NCBI GenBank assembly: GCA_903882335.1
Contig: CAIRWP010000293.1
Span: forward strand, 1-10,814
Source: an uncultured Opitutia bacterium
Lineage (GTDB): Bacteria > Verrucomicrobiota > Verrucomicrobiia > Opitutales > UBA953
Length of the DNA stretch: 10,814 nucleotides
Reading direction: 5' to 3'
Of this stretch, positions 1 through 7,797 are shown in pieces (position 1 is the stretch's first letter; the number at the start of each line of letters is the position of its first letter). A program made the translations under genes and the position numbers. The notes under the pieces are model-generated. The model was not told where the DNA came from and made no database searches. It was given only the letters and a program-made list of their open reading frames with translations.

Positions 1-1
1 C

Positions 2-262
2 GTCACTTATTATTGGTACCGCTTCGCCGATCAGCCCGCCATCCTCAACGCCGACCTGACGTCCGCCGAGCGCGAAGCCCTGCAGGTCAAGGTCGAGAAG
101 CTGCATCGCAGCTGGACCAAGGATCGCGACTACCTCGCGCCGCCCACCATCGGCAAGCTCGCCGCGCTCGATCCCGCGCAGGTCCTCACGCCGCCGAAGG
201 GGCTCGAAATCGGTTACGTGCCCATCGCTACGCGGCAGGAACTCGCCCCGGCGAAGAAGTAG
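2..262 (+). CDS. C-terminal fragment of an unrecognised protein
   Basis: An open frame enters from the left edge and runs 86 codons to TAG at 260-262; the start lies outside the window. The visible tail begins VTYYWYRFADQPAIL, continues through a charged helical stretch (AEREALQVKVEKLHRSW), then a proline-rich section (LAPPTIGKLAALDPAQ, LTPPKGLEIGYVPI) and ends in APAKK. Regular codon use, with G or C in third positions, supports this frame over the overlapping frame-1 reading. I do not recognise the family. The aromatic YYWYRF segment and PP-rich end would suit the C-terminal edge of a secreted or enzyme domain, but that is a guess. Its stop lies only 6 bp from the stop of the convergent small transporter subunit, and I see no clear hairpin terminator between them. 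Confidence 0.7.
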   Translation, partial: VTYYWYRFADQPAILNADLTSAEREALQVKVEKLHRSWTKDRDYLAPPTIGKLAALDPAQVLTPPKGLEIGYVPIATRQELAPAKK

Positions 263-268
263 GCCGGC

Positions 269-424
269 TCAGCGACGGTCGATATCCTTGGCCTCGATCG
301 GCTCGACGTGTGCGAGGTGATCGGGGTTCTTCTTACCCGTGAGTACCTTGACGAGGCACCACACGAACAGCGTGGTCACCGCGCCCACCGAGAGGAGCAT
401 GAAGAGAAGTCCGGCGAGTGTCAT
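269..424 (-). CDS. MetS-like small subunit of an NSS-family transporter (51 aa)
   Basis: This short reading frame starts with ATG at 424-422 and stops with TGA at 271-269. The product begins MTLAGLLFMLLSVGAVTTLF and has one hydrophobic segment at about residues 3-29, followed by a charged tail (GKKNPDHLAHVEPIEAKDID). Some bacterial neurotransmitter:sodium symporters are encoded next to such tiny one-helix proteins; the type case is MetS beside MetP in Corynebacterium, where the small protein is needed for transport. Here the frame begins 18 bp after the stop of the NSS transporter on the same strand, so the two are almost certainly co-transcribed. The size, single N-terminal helix, charged C-terminus and position all match that role. 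I see no strong Shine-Dalgarno; the upstream bases are CCGACCTTACGACC. Gene callers may miss it because of its size. The methionine/alanine specificity of the type case should not be carried over. Confidence 0.8.
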   Translation of the reverse strand: MTLAGLLFMLLSVGAVTTLFVWCLVKVLTGKKNPDHLAHVEPIEAKDIDRR

Positions 425-442
425 GGTCGTAAGGTCGGAGGA

Positions 443-2041
443 TTAGCGGGCGCCCCAGCGTTGGCCGGCGCGGCGGATCATCAGCGCCGTGAAGCCGGCG
501 AAGACGAGGAGGCCGAAGGCCGTCAGGCGAGCGACGCCGTTCGCCAGGTGACCCGGCCCGCCGACGAGGTCGAGGATCGGCTCGGTCGGGGTGAAGACGG
601 GTGCGCCGAAGGAGAGGTTCCAGCCGGCGACGTTCTTGAGGACGAACAGGCCGAAGACAATCGTCAGGAAGGCCGGTGAGAGCCAGCGGATGACGAACTT
701 GAAGACCTTGGGGATACGGAGGTCCGCTCCGTGGTGTGCCTCCGTCCAGCCGCGTTCGGTCCCGAAGGAGAGGTTGAATACGTAGATGAGGATCGTGCCC
801 TGCAGGAAGATGCCGATGTCGCCGATCCAGAAGTCGACGGTCTTGAGCGCCTTGAGGTCGGCGCTGAACCACATCACGAGCGTGCAACCGACGGCGGTGA
901 TGAGGCCGAGTAGCGCGACGGAGCCGCGGCGGTCCAGCCCGAGGCCTTCCTCGAGGAAGGCGATGCCGGGCTGCAGCATCGAGAGCGAGGAGGTGATGGC
1001 CGCGATGAAGAGCAGGGTGAAGAAGAGCCCGCCGAAGAGGTGACCATAGGGCATGCCGGCGAAGACCTGCGGGAGTACGTTGAACCCGAGGGCGAAGGTG
1101 CCGCCGGCGACGGCCGAGGCGCCGAGGAAGGCGAAGGCCGCGGGGACGGTGATCAGGCCACCCAGGCCGACCTCGCAGAACTCATTGGCGGCGGTGGCGG
1201 TCAGGCCGCTGAGCACCACGTCATCCTTCTTCTTCAGGTAGCTGGCGTAGGTGATGATGACGCCGAAGCCGACGGAGAGGGTGAAGAAGATTTGGGACGC
1301 GGCCTTGAGCCAGACCGCGGGATTCGAGAGGCCCTTGGCGATGTCGCGGGGATCCCACATGTAGCCCAAGCCGTTCCAGACGCTGAGTTCCGGCTTCGTC
1401 GGGTCCGGCGTGCCGAGGGTCATGACGCGTACGAGGAGGGCCAGCGCGATGATGATGAGGAGCGGCATGCCCCAGTTGCAGATGAACTCGATGCCCTTGG
1501 AGAGGCCGCGGTAGATGATGACGAAGTTCAGGATGAACACGCCGACGAAGAAGAGGAACGGGCCGGTGAAGCCAAGGATCGCACCATCCGCGGTTTGGCC
1601 GGTGAAGGTGCCGAAGAAGCCCGCGTAGGCGGCGGGGTCCTTGCCGAGGTCGAGGCCGCCGGTGAAGCTGTGCCAGGCGTAGCCCAGACACCAGGACTCG
1701 ATGACGACGTAATAGAAGTAGACGCCGACGGGGATGATGAAGCCGAGGAGGCCGACGTATTTGCCCCACGGCTTGCGGATGATGGCGTGGAAGATGCCGG
1801 GCGAGGAGTTGTAGCCTTGCGTGCCGCCGAACCGGCCGAGTGTCCATTCCACCCAGCAGATCGGCAGGCCGACGACCAGGAGGGAGATGAAGTAGGCGAT
1901 TAGGAAGGCGCCGCCGCCCGTCTCCTTGTCGGCTACTAGGCCGGGGAAGCGAAGGAAGTTGCCGAGGCCGACCGCGCTGCCGGCGACGGCCATGATCACG
2001 CCGAGTTTGGAGCTCCAGCCATCGGGTTGCTTGGTCGTCAT
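443..2041 (-). CDS. LeuT-like sodium-dependent amino-acid transporter (NSS/SNF family)
   Basis: This 532-residue inner-membrane symporter couples Na+ entry to amino-acid uptake. The unwound helix-1 motif GSAVGLGNFLRFP is at residues 21-33, TGGGAF at 41-46, helix 3 YYVVIESW at 110-117, helix 6 IFFTLSVGFGVIITYASY at 251-268 and helix 8 ITSSLSMLQP at 349-358. From remembered LeuT, residues matching the substrate and Na+ sites are present: A23, N28, Y111, F253, T254, S256, N286, T350 and S351. E290 occupies the place of LeuT Glu290, which replaces chloride, so transport is probably Cl--independent. About 12 membrane segments can be traced. The protein is slightly long for a bacterial NSS, partly through an extended loop at 471-502 between helices 11 and 12. 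ATG at 2041 is chosen because the family's N-terminal W-S-x-x-L-G follows directly. It heads an operon with the MetS-like subunit. Exact substrate is unknown. Confidence 0.95.
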   Translation of the reverse strand: MTTKQPDGWSSKLGVIMAVAGSAVGLGNFLRFPGLVADKETGGGAFLIAYFISLLVVGLPICWVEWTLGRFGGTQGYNSSPGIFHAIIRKPWGKYVGLLGFIIPVGVYFYYVVIESWCLGYAWHSFTGGLDLGKDPAAYAGFFGTFTGQTADGAILGFTGPFLFFVGVFILNFVIIYRGLSKGIEFICNWGMPLLIIIALALLVRVMTLGTPDPTKPELSVWNGLGYMWDPRDIAKGLSNPAVWLKAASQIFFTLSVGFGVIITYASYLKKKDDVVLSGLTATAANEFCEVGLGGLITVPAAFAFLGASAVAGGTFALGFNVLPQVFAGMPYGHLFGGLFFTLLFIAAITSSLSMLQPGIAFLEEGLGLDRRGSVALLGLITAVGCTLVMWFSADLKALKTVDFWIGDIGIFLQGTILIYVFNLSFGTERGWTEAHHGADLRIPKVFKFVIRWLSPAFLTIVFGLFVLKNVAGWNLSFGAPVFTPTEPILDLVGGPGHLANGVARLTAFGLLVFAGFTALMIRRAGQRWGAR

Positions 2042-2059
2042 CGTCAGGGGGTGGCTGGT

Positions 2060-2087
2060 TTACTAGGCGAGGGGAGGGGAAGTGCAA
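2060..2087 (-). promoter_or_regulatory. possible sigma70-type promoter of the transporter operon
   Basis: On the minus strand TTGCAC (2087-2082) is followed after 16 bp by TAGTAA (2065-2060), about 18 bases before the transporter ATG. Each hexamer matches the consensus at only three positions, so this is a weak candidate based on spacing and location. If correct the leader would be only about a dozen bases long. Confidence 0.25.
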
Positions 2088-2117
2088 CGCTGAGAAACAG
2101 GCAGGGCTAAGGTGATG

Positions 2118-2219
2118 GCGGTTAGCGGTGGGCGGTTAGGAAGGGGTCCTTCCGGGGTAGGCCCAGATCACCAGCCCTTGGCCGGTCGTGCGGCGGCCTT
2201 GCTGCTTACCGCTAACCGC
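2118..2219. repeat. inverted pair of GCGGTTA-type heptamer arrays
   Basis: The left arm (2118-2140, plus strand) reads GCGGTTA GCGGTGG GCGGTTA GG. The right arm (2197-2219), read on the minus strand, is GCGGTTA GCGGTAA GCAGCAA GG. The arms align in register with 18 of 23 identical, including a perfect 12-bp inverted repeat GCGGTTAGCGGT (2118-2129 and 2208-2219). Directly after the left array is a perfect small hairpin, GGAAGG-GGT-CCTTCC (2139-2153). The unit lies between the divergent transporter and rhlE genes, so it is not a simple end-of-gene terminator. Its purpose is unknown; it could be a cruciform, a protein-binding repeat or a non-autonomous repeat element. Confidence 0.7.
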
Positions 2220-2244
2220 TAAACCCTTGGTCTTCGCTTCCCCC

Positions 2245-2250
2245 TATTAT
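2245..2250 (+). promoter_or_regulatory. possible -10 element of rhlE
   Basis: TATTAT stands out in an otherwise C-rich tract 37 bases before the rhlE ATG. No convincing -35 hexamer is seen at the usual 16-18 bp distance. A weak GAGG (2282-2285) lies only two bases from the ATG, which is closer than a normal Shine-Dalgarno. Confidence 0.25.
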
Positions 2251-2287
2251 TCTCGCCCTTTTCATTTCACCTACTCACCTTGAGGCA

Positions 2288-3622
<1,335 letters not shown>

Positions 3623-3632
3623 TTGGTTGAAT

Positions 3633-3833
3633 AAGGGCCAGGGCTAGGGCTAGGGCTTGGGACAGGGCTAGGGACAGGAAAAGAGCACAGAGCACAGAGT
3701 GCGGAGTGCAGAGTACGGAGTACAGGGGTGCGCCGTGCTCTTTGTTCTGTTGGTTTTTCTTCTGAACTTCGTGCTCTGGATTGGAATCCTAGCCCCAGCC
3801 CTGGCCCTAGCCCAAGCCCAAGCCCTGGCCCTT
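3633..3833. repeat. composite inverted-repeat element with AGGGCT hexamer arms
   Basis: The element is bounded by a perfect 13-bp inverted repeat, AAGGGCCAGGGCT (3633-3645) and its complement (3821-3833). The left arm is a run of hexamers at 3634-3675: AGGGCC, three AGGGCT, TGGGAC, AGGGCT, AGGGAC. The right arm, read on the minus strand from 3832 to 3791, is AGGGCC, AGGGCT, two TGGGCT, AGGGCC, AGGGCT, GGGGCT. Aligned in register over 45 positions the arms agree at 38. Each arm holds seven GGG runs at 6-base period, a G-quadruplex-type pattern, on the plus strand at left and the minus strand at right. The middle holds a heptamer array and two GTGCTCT copies (3735-3741, 3771-3777) able to pair with it, plus a small palindrome GGATTGGAATCC (3778-3789). 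It lies 10 bp after the rhlE stop. It may form a long hairpin in the rhlE 3' UTR, but there is no U-tract. Confidence 0.8.
3682..3723 (+). repeat. six-unit RGAGYRC heptamer array
   Basis: Six consecutive heptamers read AGAGCAC, AGAGCAC, AGAGTGC, GGAGTGC, AGAGTAC, GGAGTAC. The first two are identical, and change is mainly at positions 1, 5 and 6, always between purines or between pyrimidines. The first unit with its preceding A (AAGAGCAC, 3681-3688) is perfectly complementary to GTGCTCTT at 3735-3742. It sits inside the hexamer-armed element, so two repeat periods (6 and 7) are nested. Confidence 0.8.
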
Positions 3834-3890
3834 TCTCAGACCTCTCTTCTTCCCATCGGCCTATTTTCGTCCTAAGCAAAGTGACCTCCC

Positions 3891-4679
3891 ATGCGTTCCC
3901 TGCTCCCCCTCCTCCTGGTCGCCGGTCTCAGCGCCGCCGACGCCCCCAAGCCCGCGTCCGCCGCGCCCAAGCTCCCCGCCATCCCTGCCGCGGCGATCGC
4001 CAAGAAGAAGGAGCTCCTCTTCGAGGATAACTTCGAGGGGGCCGAGGCCGACAAGCGCTGGGTCAAGGTGGTGCCGACCTTCGCCGTGACCCAGGGCGTG
4101 CTCAAGGGCACCCAGACCCGTGACAAGACCATCCCGGCGGCTGACGGGAAGCCCGAGATCCGCGCGCACGCCGCCGTGCATGGCCTCGAGGTGCCGACCA
4201 AGGACAGCATCGTCGAGTGCAAGGTCCGCTTCGATGGCGCCACCATGATCGACGTCGAGTTCGACGACCGCAAGTTCACGGGTTGCCACTATGGCCACAT
4301 CTGCCGCGCGCAGCTCCGCTTCAACCCGAAGGACAAGACTTTCTCCGCGGTCATCATCGACGAGAAGGATGGGAACATGCGCAACGACATCCACGCGATG
4401 AAGAACGACCCAGCGAAGAAGGCCGAGGTCGCGAAGCTGCTCGTGGGTCGCCAGGCGACCTTCCCGGTGAAGGGTGACCTCGCCGAGGGCAAGTGGCTCG
4501 CCGTGGTCGTCGAGACCGTCGGCGACGAGATGCGGATGACCGTCGACGGCCAGCCGGTCGCCTACCTGAAGTCCTCGGGTATCGCCCACGCCACCAAGTC
4601 GCGCCTCGAGTTCGGCGTGGCCGGCAAGGACGGCTGCCTCGATGACCTCAAGGTCTGGAACGCCGAGTCCGCCAAGTAA
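3891..4679 (+). CDS. secreted LamG/concanavalin-like jelly-roll protein
   Basis: The 262-residue product starts with a short export signal (MRSLLPLLLVAGLSAADA, cleavage probably near residue 15-18), then an Ala/Pro-rich linker to about 36, then a single globular domain at about 40-258. FEDNFEG at 44-50 and the closing LDDLKVWNAE at 250-259 are typical first and last strands of DUF1080/LamG-type sandwich domains, in which a beta-jelly-roll binds or cleaves glycans. Between them are KRWVKV, a central IVECKVRFDGATMIDVEF strand pair and MRMTVDGQPVAYL (214-226), the usual 'measured on the convex face' strands. I cannot identify catalytic residues, so binding or structural function is as likely as hydrolysis. 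Three cysteines (110, 132, 138) lie in the core. ATG at 3891 is chosen because the signal peptide follows it. CCTCCC rather than a Shine-Dalgarno precedes it. It appears monocistronic, ending at the 4697-4730 palindrome. Confidence 0.7.
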   Translation: MRSLLPLLLVAGLSAADAPKPASAAPKLPAIPAAAIAKKKELLFEDNFEGAEADKRWVKVVPTFAVTQGVLKGTQTRDKTIPAADGKPEIRAHAAVHGLEVPTKDSIVECKVRFDGATMIDVEFDDRKFTGCHYGHICRAQLRFNPKDKTFSAVIIDEKDGNMRNDIHAMKNDPAKKAEVAKLLVGRQATFPVKGDLAEGKWLAVVVETVGDEMRMTVDGQPVAYLKSSGIAHATKSRLEFGVAGKDGCLDDLKVWNAESAK

Positions 4680-4696
4680 GGCTTCCGCGAGCCGGT

Positions 4697-4730
4697 GAAC
4701 AGGCCTCCGGCGCGCGCCGGGGGTCTGTTC
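4697..4730. terminator. 34-nt palindrome, probable bidirectional terminator
   Basis: GAACAG...CTGTTC encloses a CCGGCGCGCGCCGG core. Every position pairs with its partner except two that form G-U wobbles in RNA, giving a stem of about 15 pairs around a GCGC centre. It lies between the stop of the secreted jelly-roll gene (4679) and the stop of the convergent isomerase-like gene, overlapping the last two bases of the latter (4729-4730). Being symmetrical, it would fold in either transcript. No U-tract follows on either strand, so it is not a classical intrinsic terminator and may act as a 3'-end stabiliser or a U-less terminator. Confidence 0.7.
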
Positions 4731-5601
4731 ATGCGCACTTCGGCAGACCGGCGAGCAACTGCTCCAGCTCGCGGCCGTAGCGGACGTAGGAGCGGAAGCG
4801 TTCCTCCGGGCTCGCTGGCGTGGCTTCGGGGCCGAGGTGCACGATCTTGGCGACGTGCGGCTCGATCGTGAGGCCGGCCGTGTACCCCGAAGCCAGCAGG
4901 TCCGCTAGCACCTCGCGGACGTGCGCGTCGCCCTGGCCCGGGTAGGTGAAGGCGTCGCTCTTGCCTCCGCCCGGCGCGCGGCGGCAGTCCTTCACGTGGA
5001 CGTAGGCGAGGAACGGCCGCACGGCCCGGTAGAATTCCAGCGTGTCCTGGCCATAGGACGCGGTGTTCCCGATGTCGAAGAGGTAGCGGACGTGCGGGTG
5101 GTTCAGTTCCTCGAGGAAGGCGCGCGCGTTCGCGGGGGACGCGCCGGCCCAGCCCTCGCAGTTCTCGAAGAGTAGCACGATGTCGCCGTCGGCGGCCAGC
5201 TTCGCCATCTCGCGGTAGCGCCGCAGACCTTCGTCGCGCCATTCGCGGTCCGTCACGCTTGCCTGCATCCAGCCCATCGTGCGCACCAGCCGCGTCCCGG
5301 CGCGGCGCAGGCGCGGGATCAGCACGCGCAGGTCGGCGAGGTCGGTGGCGAAGTCGCCGGTGATGGGCCGGCTCCAGTTGCCGATCGCCGAGCCGAAGCT
5401 GCTCACCCGCAGGCCCGCCTCCCCGATCGTGTCCAGCGCCCGCGCGAAGGCGTCGTCGGACACGGCGGCCGAGCAGACCTGGCGCCCCTCGAGCAGGCGG
5501 AGCTCGATCGCCGGCCAGCCCAGCGTCCGTTGCGCGGCGACCTGTCCGACGATGTCGTCGGCCGCTTCATCCGCGAGGCCGGAGAGAGGGAAGGGGGACA
5601 T
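4729..5601 (-). CDS. sugar phosphate isomerase/epimerase-like TIM-barrel protein
   Basis: The 290-residue product belongs to the xylose-isomerase-like/AP-endonuclease-2 TIM-barrel superfamily, whose members isomerise or epimerise sugars and polyols with a divalent metal. The strand-end metal ligands expected of the fold are visible: E146 in LLFENCEGW, D176 in YLFDIGNT, H202 in VHVKD and E247 in LTIEPHV. GQGD at 222-225 is the usual loop glycine motif. No signal peptide is seen, so it acts in the cytoplasm. ATG at 5601 is preferred over an upstream in-frame TTG at 5643, because the upstream 14 residues (Pro/Thr/Ala-rich) are not part of the barrel. It follows the secreted esterase gene by 54 bp on the same strand, suggesting an operon that releases and then converts a sugar. 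Substrate cannot be named. Its end overlaps the terminator palindrome by two bases. Confidence 0.88.
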   Translation of the reverse strand: MSPFPLSGLADEAADDIVGQVAAQRTLGWPAIELRLLEGRQVCSAAVSDDAFARALDTIGEAGLRVSSFGSAIGNWSRPITGDFATDLADLRVLIPRLRRAGTRLVRTMGWMQASVTDREWRDEGLRRYREMAKLAADGDIVLLFENCEGWAGASPANARAFLEELNHPHVRYLFDIGNTASYGQDTLEFYRAVRPFLAYVHVKDCRRAPGGGKSDAFTYPGQGDAHVREVLADLLASGYTAGLTIEPHVAKIVHLGPEATPASPEERFRSYVRYGRELEQLLAGLPKCA

Positions 5602-5655
5602 GGTGGGAGACTGAGGGGCCGCCGTGCGGGTGGGAAGCGGCAAAGCCGGGCGGGT

Positions 5656-7731
5656 TCAGCGCAGCAACCAATCGATCGCGCGGTCCATGCGCCCCGCGGG
5701 CGGGCCCACGTCGACCTGCAGTCCCGGCCGGGCGCCGAGCTCGGCGGCCGCGGCGTCGTCGGCGAGCCACACGGGGTTCGCGGCCGGCACCGACGCCAGC
5801 AGGCCGGGCACATCGAGGTATTTCACGGCGCCGGGCACGAACATCGGGTGGCGGAAGTCAGTCAATGTGGCGAAGCGGAAACCTTCCGGGTCGAGGGCCA
5901 GCGGCGTCGCCGCCAAGTCGACCGCCGCCAGCGCGGCGAGCGGGGCCGTCCAGCCCCGGGCCGCCACGCTGACCTTGCCGCCCAAGGTCGGGAGGCCCTC
6001 GCCGGGGGCGGGTTGGCGGAGGAAATCACGGATCGTCCGGATGTCATGGGCGCGTTGCACCGCCAGGCATTCGTTGTACCCGAACGTGTAGGCGGCCACC
6101 TCCCGGGGCTCCTTCACCTTGCGGGTCGGCGCGTCCGGCTCGGCACCCTGCAGGTAGAGGTCGGCGCCGATCACCGCGACGCCGGCTTCGATCAGCCGTT
6201 GCACCGCCGGGCGCAGCTGCCGGCGTTCGTCGCGCAGGCCCGGCTTGCCGGCGGGGTCGAGCCAGATCACGGCGTCGCCGCGTGCGTCGACCGGGTGCAA
6301 CCATTCGATGGCCACCTCCTCGCCGCGCGCGTCGCGCAGCGTGCCCTTGATCTCGAAATGGGTGGAACGCCATTGGGTCGAAGGTTCGACGAACGTCACC
6401 GGGCCGGTGGCGCGGGGGCGGGCCAGGGAGCGCCAGCCCGTCGCCACCGCGTCGCCACCGGTGCGGAGATCGGCCCGCAACCGGACCGTCGAGTCCCCGT
6501 CAAACCAGCGCAACAGGCTCCGTTCGAAGTCCGGGTCGGCCGCTTTGGGCGCCGGATGCGCTGCGTCCCAGACCGTCAGCTCGGCTTTGCCCAGCACCCG
6601 GTAGTCGCGTTCGACGATGGGCGTGGGCAAGCCCAGTCGGAAGTGTCGGTTCAGCCACTCGTAGAAAGCCGCCCGGGCTGCGCGGTTGTAGTTGTGCGGC
6701 GACCGCTCGTCGCGGTGCAGCATCACGTGGTCGCCCGCGCCCAGGCGCGCGTAGTAGGCCTGGAGCTCGGGAAAGCCCTTCGTCGCCATCTCCTTGGTCC
6801 AGTCGTTCGCCGTGGTCATCCCCTGCGGCTTGGGCGCGAACAGCGCGGCTAAATCGACGTTCCCCCGGTCAAGGCGGAGCAGGCAGGCGTTCTCGCAGGT
6901 ACAACCGCCCTGCATCGCGGTGGAAACCATCACCGCGGGGAAGGATAGGGCGACCCGGTCGTCCAGCGCCGCCAGGATCATGGTCTGCGTGCCGCCGCCG
7001 CTGGCGCCCGTGACGGCCACGCGGGCCCGGTCCACCTCGGGCAGGCTGAGCACGAAGTCGAGGGAGCGGAGATTGTTCCAGGTCTGGAGGCCCATGACGC
7101 TCTGCAGGCGGGCCTCGGCCGGCGCGCTGTAAAGCCCCCAGCCCTCCGCGCGATTCATCTCGGGACGCTGCCTCGCGAAACGGTGCACCAGCGACTCCGG
7201 TAGCTGGACCGAGTCGGAGTCGCTCAGGCTATCCCATTGCCAGACAAGGCAGCCCATCCGCGCCAGCTGGACGCACATCGACTGGAACCGGCTCTTGCCG
7301 CCCTCGGCGAAGACCTCCTGTCCGGTCGCGATTTCCTTCCGTACATGCTCCGCGGACTGATTCAGGAAACGCGCGTCTTTCCAGTGGCCGTGGGCGAAGA
7401 GCACCGCGGGAATCCGGCCGGTGAACTGTTTCGGCCGGTAGAGGTTACCGGTCACATAGAAGCCGGGCGCGCTCTCGAAATAAACCTTGTCGATGGTGTA
7501 GTCCCCTTGGTCGATACGCCCATGGATGACCGCGTGCAACGGGCCCTTCGTCGGTGACGGGTGCAGGCCGAGCGCCACCGCGACGTCGGTGCGCATCGCC
7601 CGGAGCGATTCCGGGGAGGTGTCGGCGCGGAGCGGGAAATAGCTGTTCAAGTCCTTCAGCGGACCGTCGCGGACCTCGGCGGCGGGCAGGGGCAGGAGGC
7701 CGGCCAACAGGAGCAGGGCGAGGCGGGGCAT
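5656..7731 (-). CDS. secreted two-part alpha/beta hydrolase, acetyl xylan esterase-like
   Basis: The 691-residue product opens with a signal peptide (MPRLALLLLAGLLPLPAAEV). Residues about 65-365 form an alpha/beta hydrolase: oxyanion loop LFAHGHW (111-117), nucleophile elbow GASGGG (242-247) with S244, and an acid/histidine region at ALFAPKPQGMTTANDW (296-311, D310) and SPHNYN (344-349, H346). A cysteine cluster CTCENAC (277-283) near the active site is a feature I associate with large planctomycete/verrucomicrobial esterases of this type. Residues about 470-690 look like a second hydrolase-like fold without catalytic residues: AVIWLDPAGKP (487-497), VAVIGADLY (518-526) and, where an elbow is expected, GKVSVAARGW (585-594). 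The first methionine of the signal peptide (7731) is chosen over an upstream ATG at 7830 that adds 33 non-signal residues. It heads an operon with the isomerase-like gene. Ester substrate is inferred, not shown. Confidence 0.85.
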   Translation of the reverse strand: MPRLALLLLAGLLPLPAAEVRDGPLKDLNSYFPLRADTSPESLRAMRTDVAVALGLHPSPTKGPLHAVIHGRIDQGDYTIDKVYFESAPGFYVTGNLYRPKQFTGRIPAVLFAHGHWKDARFLNQSAEHVRKEIATGQEVFAEGGKSRFQSMCVQLARMGCLVWQWDSLSDSDSVQLPESLVHRFARQRPEMNRAEGWGLYSAPAEARLQSVMGLQTWNNLRSLDFVLSLPEVDRARVAVTGASGGGTQTMILAALDDRVALSFPAVMVSTAMQGGCTCENACLLRLDRGNVDLAALFAPKPQGMTTANDWTKEMATKGFPELQAYYARLGAGDHVMLHRDERSPHNYNRAARAAFYEWLNRHFRLGLPTPIVERDYRVLGKAELTVWDAAHPAPKAADPDFERSLLRWFDGDSTVRLRADLRTGGDAVATGWRSLARPRATGPVTFVEPSTQWRSTHFEIKGTLRDARGEEVAIEWLHPVDARGDAVIWLDPAGKPGLRDERRQLRPAVQRLIEAGVAVIGADLYLQGAEPDAPTRKVKEPREVAAYTFGYNECLAVQRAHDIRTIRDFLRQPAPGEGLPTLGGKVSVAARGWTAPLAALAAVDLAATPLALDPEGFRFATLTDFRHPMFVPGAVKYLDVPGLLASVPAANPVWLADDAAAAELGARPGLQVDVGPPAGRMDRAIDWLLR

Positions 7732-7797
7732 GGGAGGGAGACTGCGGGCAACGATGCGGGGGACAACCGGAGAAAGCGGCAAAGCGGGCGGTCTTGC

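Noticed and set aside
13..342. 109-codon plus-strand frame at the left edge
   Set aside because: Its product is Arg-rich and shifts across the end of the more plausible frame-2 tail (2-262) and into the MetS-like gene on the other strand.
1040..1903. Long plus-strand open frame (287 codons) opposite the transporter
   Set aside because: It is antisense to a protein with clear NSS motifs, and its product is an implausible Asp/Glu/Ala/Gly-rich string typical of the complement of GC-rich coding DNA.
3633..3833. GGGCTA-type hexamers considered as telomere repeats or a mobile element end
   Set aside because: Only seven imperfect units lie in each arm, inside a normal gene neighbourhood, with no transposase and no clear target-site duplication.
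5602..5643. TTG at 5643 as start of the isomerase-like protein
   Set aside because: The added 14 residues are not part of the barrel, and an ATG at 5601 fits the start of the domain; this leaves a normal 54-bp gap to the esterase gene.
5530..6852. 440-codon plus-strand open frame opposite the esterase and isomerase genes
   Set aside because: It spans two genes with recognisable motifs on the other strand and yields Arg/His/Gly/Ala-rich sequence without any domain pattern.
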